DNA of 25,975 nt from Scatosoma sp964459515. Lineage in GTDB: Bacteria > Bacillota > Clostridia > Christensenellales > Borkfalkiaceae. The notes beneath the pieces are model-generated. The model was not told the origin of the DNA, did not search any database, and was given only the letters and a program-made list of their open reading frames with translations. The translations under genes were made by a program, and so were the position numbers. Location: NCBI GenBank assembly GCA_964459515.1, contig CAYWML010000012.1, positions 1 through 25,975 of the forward strand, read 5' to 3'. Positions 21,410 to 25,975 of this stretch are shown here, in pieces; the stretch's first letter is position 1; the number at the start of each line of letters is the position of its first letter.

Positions 21410-22468
21410 TTATAAATTCGTTTCGTTATTTTCTTGTGTCGTTTCGTCGCTTTCACACGCGCCGTCGGCTTGCGTTTCCGCTTTTTGCGCTTTTTCCTGT
21501 TCTTCGATATACTCGAAGAAATGTTCGCTATCGCCGTAATCGGGATTGGTAGCCACGCCGTCGTAAGTGATGAAATAATCTTTTCCCTTCATGGTGTAGT
21601 AGTGTACGTATTGCTGGCATATAAACAGCAAATAGGAAGCCGGCACGCTGATAAGCAGCGCGCTGCCGAACGTGCATACCGCCGCGACGACGTTGACGAT
21701 AATGACGATATACACCGTCACGACATAGGTTTCAAAAGCTTTTGCCACCTGCTGTTTTTCGCGCTTGTTCGTATAGCGAATCGCTTCGCGCAACGGGCGT
21801 CCGTCCGCGGTCATTGCAGGCATCCAAGGACCTGTAAACGTCAGTTTGAACGATTGAAAAACAACAATCAGCGTAAATGCCGAAAACAATCCTGCCACCA
21901 ACGGGAAAGTCGTCAAAAACAGACAGCACAGTGCGATCGTGCACGCGTCGAAAAGGAACACGATGGGCACGTATAAAGCCGCGTAACGGCAAGCCTTGCC
22001 GAGGTTGGCGATAAACGCCACGGAAAACGGCGTATCGGCATAGGTGGACATTTTATCGTTGATCGTACTGCCGATGGCAAAATAGAACAACGTATCCACG
22101 AAGCGGATAACCAAATAAACGAGCAACATACCGACGCACGCCAAAATAATTTCCGTACGCATGGAAGCAATAAGCCCCCACAATTCGTGCAACAAGCCCT
22201 TGCCGCCTTGTCCGCCGAAAATTTCGCGCAAATAATCGCCTGCCGGCAATAAATCGTTTTCCCAATACACCAACGACTTAAAAAAGTTTTTCCCTGCCGT
22301 CGTCAATTTGGAAACGATATCGCTACCGACGATCTCCCTGATCTCCGGCAAGACGAAAGCAACGCAAAGCGAGCCTGCCAACAAGGCGATGATGATTTTA
22401 TACAGCAGCAACTTAAAAACATGCTTGAAATTTTCCATTAAAAGATGTAGACTGTTACGAAATCTCAT
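21410..22468 (-). CDS. Polytopic membrane protein of unknown function (352 aa)
   Basis: No family was recognised. The protein begins with an amphipathic basic stretch, followed by about six hydrophobic spans (around residues 22–42, 107–132, 163–180, 182–206, 244–265 and 267–288). The loop at 44–106 carries no obvious motif. The C-terminal 60 residues are soluble and highly acidic, with Glu/Gln/Thr-rich low complexity after EHFFEYIEEQEKAQK. The start ATG 22468 has a GGAG site; a perfect AAACCGC/GCGGTTT hairpin ends 3 nt before that site. It lies between another membrane protein (96 nt upstream) and the phosphohexomutase (17 nt downstream). Both membrane proteins share a similar N-terminal layout and may be distant paralogues that work together. 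Confidence 0.8.
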   Translation of the reverse strand: MRFRNSLHLLMENFKHVFKLLLYKIIIALLAGSLCVAFVLPEIREIVGSDIVSKLTTAGKNFFKSLVYWENDLLPAGDYLREIFGGQGGKGLLHELWGLIASMRTEIILACVGMLLVYLVIRFVDTLFYFAIGSTINDKMSTYADTPFSVAFIANLGKACRYAALYVPIVFLFDACTIALCCLFLTTFPLVAGLFSAFTLIVVFQSFKLTFTGPWMPAMTADGRPLREAIRYTNKREKQQVAKAFETYVVTVYIVIIVNVVAAVCTFGSALLISVPASYLLFICQQYVHYYTMKGKDYFITYDGVATNPDYGDSEHFFEYIEEQEKAQKAETQADGACESDETTQENNETNL

Positions 22469-22481
22469 ATTTTTCTCCGTT

Positions 22482-22497
22482 AAACCGCAAGCGGTTT
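22482..22497 (-). other. Hairpin next to the ribosome binding site of the 352-aa membrane protein
   Basis: AAACCGC and GCGGTTT form a perfect short hairpin ending 3 nt before the GGAG site (22478–22475). It could mark an RNA processing point or tune translation relative to the upstream cistron. On the + strand it is followed by T's, but no + gene ends here. Confidence 0.4.
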
Positions 22498-22564
22498 TCT
22501 TTTTTCGCGCTTACCCGTCCTAAGTTTTATGTCTTTTTCGTTCGCGCTCCCCTGCGGCAAAGTA

Positions 22565-23383
22565 TCAATAAAAGCGCGTAAGATCGGCACGCTCGATTTG
22601 ATCCAAATCGAAATATACAATCTGCATGCGTACGCAATAGAGCAAAATCAACAGCGTGTACACCGCCGCGATCAGCACGAACGCCACGGGAAGGGGCAAC
22701 CATACGGAAAAGACGGCGATAAGCGTTTCCACGATTATGAGCGTAAAGAAACGATTGCCTAAAAGTTTCCACTGCGAAGGCGCAATCAGCGCGTAAGCGT
22801 AGCACAACGCTTCGTAAGGACGAAAGCCCGTTATTTGCATGCACGGAAGCCACAAATAGATTGTTCCGATCAAATAGACCAATATAAAGTGTAACGCCAC
22901 GACGAATAACGCCATAAAAATATAGGCGACCGCACGCAAGCGAATAAGCGAGGCGAAACAAATCAGCGCGGACAAGACCAACGACCAAATTTCATACACT
23001 GCCAACAAAAACAACACGTAGCCGATCGTCGAAAGCGCGTTGTCGTTAAGTTTCGACCAAACGCCGTTGAAAGTGCGTTTCCCGATACGGAAGTGTTTTT
23101 CCAACAAAGCCGTGAGCATGGCAACGCAAGGCGTAAGCACGATAATGCCGACGATGCCGAAAAGCACCGCGCGCCAAGAGCCGAAATTGACCACGGATAT
23201 TGCGTGGAAAACTTTGCCGAACGTAAGTTGATCGAATTCGCCCCGAAAAATGCAACCGAGCACTTCCGCGACGGCGCGTTCGTCTACTGCCAACGCCAAA
23301 AACATCGCAGGCAAAACGGCGAACGGAAAAACGTAAAAAAAGTTCTTGCTTATATACTTTATCGCTTCCCTTGTGTATTTCAT
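22565..23383 (-). CDS. Polytopic membrane protein of unknown function (272 aa)
   Basis: No family was recognised. There are about six hydrophobic segments: around residues 15–33, 73–93, 115–142, 150–178, 213–232 and 234–251. There is no cleavable signal or transport-family signature that I can name. The N-terminus (MKYTREAIKYISKNFFYVFPF) resembles in layout that of the 352-aa protein downstream: a short amphipathic helix, a Phe/Lys stretch, then a first membrane span. ATG 23383 has an AGAGGAAT site about 9 nt upstream and follows a strong promoter. It is the first gene of a three-gene operon ending in the phosphohexomutase, so a role in envelope glycan or lipid-linked sugar handling is possible but not shown. 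Confidence 0.8.
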   Translation of the reverse strand: MKYTREAIKYISKNFFYVFPFAVLPAMFLALAVDERAVAEVLGCIFRGEFDQLTFGKVFHAISVVNFGSWRAVLFGIVGIIVLTPCVAMLTALLEKHFRIGKRTFNGVWSKLNDNALSTIGYVLFLLAVYEIWSLVLSALICFASLIRLRAVAYIFMALFVVALHFILVYLIGTIYLWLPCMQITGFRPYEALCYAYALIAPSQWKLLGNRFFTLIIVETLIAVFSVWLPLPVAFVLIAAVYTLLILLYCVRMQIVYFDLDQIERADLTRFY

Positions 23384-23408
23384 AACCTATTCCTCTCTAT
23401 TTGTCCTT

Positions 23409-23437
23409 ATTATAGCACAATTTTTTCGCGCTGTAAA
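23409..23437 (-). promoter_or_regulatory. Sigma-A promoter of the membrane-protein/phosphohexomutase operon
   Basis: On the minus strand, TTTACA (23437–23432), a 17-nt spacer and an extended −10 TGCTATAAT (TATAAT at 23414–23409) are near consensus. The predicted start near 23402 leaves about 19 nt before ATG 23383. It is divergent from the GH2 promoters. Confidence 0.85.
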
Positions 23438-23530
23438 GTGTTTTTTGAAAAAAAGCCTGCGCCGTATTAAAACTCTATCGTATTTTTTTACTTTTCCGAC
23501 CTTTCTTGCCGCGAAACGCCTTTTCCCGGA

Positions 23531-23559
23531 TTGGCGGAAAGGAAGCGCATAGGTATAAT
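23531..23559 (+). promoter_or_regulatory. Upstream + strand promoter ahead of GH2
   Basis: TTGGCG (23531–23536), a 17-nt spacer and TATAAT (23554–23559) form a plausible promoter. A transcript starting near 23566 would meet a CGCGCG-GA-CGCGCG element at once and then the AT-rich hairpin at 23577–23600. Confidence 0.55.
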
Positions 23560-23576
23560 TCGCGCGGACGCGCGAC

Positions 23577-23600
23577 AAAAACTTTTGAAAAGTTTTTTTT
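23577..23600 (+). terminator. AT-rich terminator-like hairpin between two GH2 promoters
   Basis: AAAAACTTT and AAAGTTTTT pair over 9 bp around a 3-nt loop, with the T-run extending to 23600. The stem is AT-rich, so termination may be partial. It separates the promoter at 23531–23559 from that at 23621–23649. Confidence 0.5.
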
Positions 23601-23620
23601 AACCGAACCCGTTTTTTCGA

Positions 23621-23649
23621 TAGACTTTTAACGTCGGCTTTGCTATAAT
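23621..23649 (+). promoter_or_regulatory. Proximal promoter of GH2
   Basis: TAGACT (23621–23626), a 17-nt spacer and an extended −10 TGCTATAAT (TATAAT 23644–23649) give a start near 23656. That leaves about 26 nt to ATG 23682, with a GTGAGGAAAAA ribosome binding site. Confidence 0.75.
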
Positions 23650-23681
23650 AAGCTTAACGAAAATATTTTTGTGAGGAAAAA

Positions 23682-25421
23682 ATGAAACATACGAAATGTT
23701 ATATTCCCGAATATCCGCGTCCTCAAATGACGCGGAGCGATTGGGAAAACTTAAACGGCGAATGGGCGTTCGGTTTTGGCGAAGACGTAAAACGCGCGGA
23801 CGCTTTACGCGGCGATCTGCCTCGTCGTATCAACGTTCCTTTTGCATACGAATGCGAATTGAGCGGTATCCGCGAACAGGAGCAACACGAAACGGTTTGG
23901 TACGCGCGTAAAATAAGCGGCAAAAAAGGCAAGAAAACCATTTTGCATTTCGAGAGCGCGGATCATGAAACGACGGTATACGTAAACGGACGTATCGTCG
24001 GCGCGCATTGCGGCGCATACGCGAGATTTTCCTTTGACGTAACGAAATTTTTGACGAAAGCGGAAAATATTTTGTGCGTATGTTGCAAAGACGCCGCGCA
24101 CCCCATACAGGTACGCGGCAAACAACGTTGGATCGACAAAAATTTCAGTTGTTGGTACGTTCAAACGACGGGTATTTATAAAACCGTTTGGTTGGAATAC
24201 GTAGATAAAGTATATTTAACCGATTTAAAGATAACCCCCTGCATAAAGGATTACAGCGTTTGTTTCGATATTTCTGTAAGCGAACCGTCGGACGACGTAG
24301 AAGTTTCTTTCGATATCACTTTCGACGGAACCCCCGTGCAATCGGTTTCGGTCACGGCGCGCGATAGAAACAACAGCGTACGGGTAGGTTTATACAGCGA
24401 AAACATAACCCGTCAGGTAAAACTGTGGTCGCCGTTCGATCCCGCTCTGTACGACGTAGATATCGTCGTGCGAAAAAACGGCAAAGTACAAGACCGCGTC
24501 GGAAGCTATTTCGGTCTGCGTGAAATGGTTGCGCAAAACGGACTGCTTCTATTGAACAGCGTGCCCTTTTATTCTCAGCTCGTTTTGGATCAAGGGTACT
24601 GGGAAGAATCCGGACTCACGCCGCCGTCCGAAGCGGCTTTGGCAAAAGATATCGAACTCTGCAAAGCAATGGCGTTCAACGGCGCAAGAAAGCACCAAAA
24701 AATAGAGGACGAGCGGTATTTCTACTACGCCGACATACTCGGCTTCGTCGTTTGGTGCGAAATGCCCTCCAACCATTGGCCCTCCGATACGGCAAGTTGC
24801 CAAATCACCAAAGAATGGCTGGAAATCGTTCGGCAAAACTACAATCATCCGTCCTTGGTGACGTGGGTGATCTTCAACGAAAGCTGGGGGTTGCGCAACA
24901 TTTATAGCAACGAAGCGCAATCCAATCTCGCGTCCGGGTTGTATTATCTCACGAAGAGTATCGATCCGATGCGCCCCGTTATTTCAAACGACGGATGGTG
25001 TCATGCAAAGAGCGACATTTTGACATTGCACCACTACGAACAAGATCCCGAAGCCCTGTATGCCCTCTATAGCGATATAAAGAAATTGACGGAAGGCGAT
25101 CCGAACAATTTGCAATATTTGCCCTACGCAAAAGGATATTCCTATGAAGGACAGCCGATCATATTGAGCGAATTCGGCGGAACGTCGTATGCGCGCGATA
25201 ACGAAAAAGGCTGGGGCTATGGTCACGGAGTCAAGAACGACGAGGAATATTTAGCGCGCGTCGGCGGCTTGATCGACGCCATAAGAAAAATACACATCAA
25301 CGGCTTTTGCTATACGCAACTTACGGATATCGAACAAGAAGTAAACGGGTTGTTGTTCGCAAACCGCACGCCGAAAGTCGCTTTGGAAAAAATCGCCGAA
25401 ATGAACGGCGTAAAGCCGTAA
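23682..25421 (+). CDS. Glycoside hydrolase family 2 beta-glycosidase (short, cytoplasmic)
   Basis: This 579-aa protein has the GH2 domain order: an N-terminal jelly-roll sugar-binding domain (about 1–175, starting YPRPQMTRSDWENLNGEW), an immunoglobulin-like domain (about 180–282), and a TIM barrel (about 285–579). The catalytic acid/base is E400 in FNESWG and the nucleophile is E497 in LSEFGG. There is no signal peptide, so it acts in the cytoplasm on imported oligosaccharides. It lacks the C-terminal domains of LacZ and is the size of beta-glucuronidase-like or compact beta-galactosidase-like members. The glucuronidase NxK signature was not found, so beta-galactosidase or another beta-glycosidase is more likely. 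No transporter or regulator is adjacent. It is the only + strand gene and ends in a strong terminator. Confidence 0.92.
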   Translation: MKHTKCYIPEYPRPQMTRSDWENLNGEWAFGFGEDVKRADALRGDLPRRINVPFAYECELSGIREQEQHETVWYARKISGKKGKKTILHFESADHETTVYVNGRIVGAHCGAYARFSFDVTKFLTKAENILCVCCKDAAHPIQVRGKQRWIDKNFSCWYVQTTGIYKTVWLEYVDKVYLTDLKITPCIKDYSVCFDISVSEPSDDVEVSFDITFDGTPVQSVSVTARDRNNSVRVGLYSENITRQVKLWSPFDPALYDVDIVVRKNGKVQDRVGSYFGLREMVAQNGLLLLNSVPFYSQLVLDQGYWEESGLTPPSEAALAKDIELCKAMAFNGARKHQKIEDERYFYYADILGFVVWCEMPSNHWPSDTASCQITKEWLEIVRQNYNHPSLVTWVIFNESWGLRNIYSNEAQSNLASGLYYLTKSIDPMRPVISNDGWCHAKSDILTLHHYEQDPEALYALYSDIKKLTEGDPNNLQYLPYAKGYSYEGQPIILSEFGGTSYARDNEKGWGYGHGVKNDEEYLARVGGLIDAIRKIHINGFCYTQLTDIEQEVNGLLFANRTPKVALEKIAEMNGVKP

Positions 25422-25444
25422 TAAAAAACACAAAAACGATTACC

Positions 25445-25479
25445 GACAAGCTCGAACTTTTTATCGAGCTTGTCTTTTT
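25445..25479 (+). terminator. Intrinsic terminator of the GH2 gene
   Basis: GACAAGCTCGA and TCGAGCTTGTC (25445–25455 and 25464–25474) form an 11-bp perfect stem with an 8-nt loop, followed by five T's, 24 nt after the GH2 stop. Between it and about 25586 nothing else was seen. Confidence 0.92.
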
Positions 25480-25586
25480 ATGTTCGATAATAAATATCAA
25501 GGTGTGAGAAAACAACGCACATTAAAAATACAAAAACGAATTTTGCGGCATTATCGATTTAATGTTTTCGATATTTTGACACAACT

Positions 25587-25731
25587 CTATCGCGAAGGAG
25601 CACGCGACACGCGCGACTGCGGCAATCTCCGCCGTCAGGCGGAAACGCGAGCAAGTACCCCGAACCCGTCTTCCGCGGCAAGCCATAGGCTTGCCACGAG
25701 ATTACCACGTCGCTTCGCTCCTCGTAATGAC
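25587..25731 (-). repeat. Palindromic repeat element, copy C (minus orientation)
   Basis: Same family as copies A and B but inverted. The + strand right end, CTCCTCGTAATGAC, is intact, while the left end is diverged (CTATCGCGA instead of GTCATTGCGA). The GGCAAGCC hairpin is kept with a different loop (ATA read on +). The ACCCTT/AAGGGT hairpin of A and B is replaced by other sequence. Confidence 0.75.
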
Positions 25732-25740
25732 GGGCGGTAC

Positions 25741-25884
25741 GTCATTGCGAAGGAGCACGGTACGCGCGACTGCGGCAATCTCCGCCGTCAGGCGGAAACG
25801 AGAGTTGGTATTCCAAGCCTGCGTTCCGCGGCAAGCCTTAGGCTTGCCACGAGATTACCGCGTCACTTCGCTCCTCGTAATGAC
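25741..25884 (-). repeat. Palindromic repeat element, copy D, tandem with copy C
   Basis: Starts GTCATTGCGA and ends CGTAATGAC, 9 bp after copy C and in the same orientation. Hairpin stems TCCGCC/GGCGGA and GGCAAGCC/GGCTTGCC are intact, with the latter loop TTA. The segment between them differs most from the other copies. Confidence 0.8.
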
Positions 25885-25896
25885 GGACAAGAGAAC

Positions 25897-25936
25897 GGAA
25901 AAGCGGCTTTGCGCAGAATTGCGCAAAGCCGCTTTT
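25897..25936 (-). terminator. Long-stem terminator of the second LRR-type gene
   Basis: A 17-bp stem (25899–25915 pairing with 25920–25936, loop GAAT) is nearly the same as the hairpin at 13475–13510, including the AAGCGGCTTTGCGC arm. It lies about 18 nt after the stop codon at 25954–25956. Confidence 0.8.
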
Positions 25937-25953
25937 TTCTTATTCCGATTCGT

Positions 25954-25975
25954 TTACCACACCGTAACTACGCCG
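25954..25975 (-). CDS. C-terminal end of a second LRR-type surface protein (partial)
   Basis: Only the last six codons and the stop are inside the window. Read on the minus strand they give GVVTVW and TAA, matching the NSVITVW end of the 875-aa LRR lipoprotein. The downstream DNA matches too: the same long-stem terminator and the same repeat family follow. The identification rests on this shared 3' context rather than on protein length, so it is a well-founded but short-range inference. The rest of the gene lies to the right of the window. Confidence 0.6.

Noticed and set aside
22482..22500. A + strand terminator (GC hairpin followed by T's)
   Set aside because: No + strand gene ends nearby, so it is better viewed as a feature of the minus-strand mRNA.

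Overview
The window looks like chromosomal DNA from an uncultured, low-to-mid GC Firmicute of the class Clostridia, probably gut-associated. This rests on the Gram-positive gene block murB–PHP–whiA–dnaE–pfkA, strong AGGAGG-type ribosome binding sites, near-consensus sigma-A promoters with mostly 17-nt spacers, and a BspA-type leucine-rich-repeat lipoprotein. No rRNA, tRNA, CRISPR array, transposase or phage gene was recognised. All genes lie on the minus strand except one glycoside hydrolase near the right end.

Region by region, in + coordinates (minus-strand operons read right to left). (1) 1–3571: one promoter drives an NAD-dependent malate/lactate dehydrogenase, class II fumarase, an HdrB-like CCG protein and an HdrC-like ferredoxin cut by the window edge. 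This suggests a malate–fumarate branch coupled to an Hdr-type electron-transfer module. (2) 3645–4486: a bicistron of a small Cys-rich protein and a DUF308/HdeD-like membrane protein. (3) 4533–5706: a PfkB-family sugar-phosphate kinase with a structured 3' region. (4) 5749–13190: a housekeeping block, murB → PHP phosphoesterase → whiA → dnaE → pfkA, with ATGA overlaps at two junctions and a separate promoter for pfkA. The rapZ and yvcK genes that usually precede whiA are missing here. (5) 13354–16708: an 875-aa LRR surface lipoprotein with a strong promoter and a long leader containing three perfect hairpins, flanked on both sides by tandem pairs of a roughly 138-bp palindromic repeat. (6) 16902–19576: an N-terminally extended ROK-like kinase followed by nagA, probably for amino-sugar use. 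(7) 19674–23437: two polytopic membrane proteins of unknown function followed by a phosphoglucomutase/phosphomannomutase. (8) 23531–25479: a cytoplasmic GH2 beta-glycosidase behind tandem promoters with a terminator-like hairpin between them. (9) 25587–25975: another tandem repeat pair, a copy of the LRR-gene terminator, and the last codons of a second LRR-type surface protein running off the right edge.

Functionally this is carbohydrate and central metabolism (GH2, nagA/kinase, PGM, two phosphofructokinase-type enzymes, fumarase/dehydrogenase), a cell wall and replication block, and a variable surface-protein locus. The least explained parts are the surface-protein leader, the tandem palindromic repeats, the two-membrane-protein operon and the transcriptional architecture upstream of GH2.
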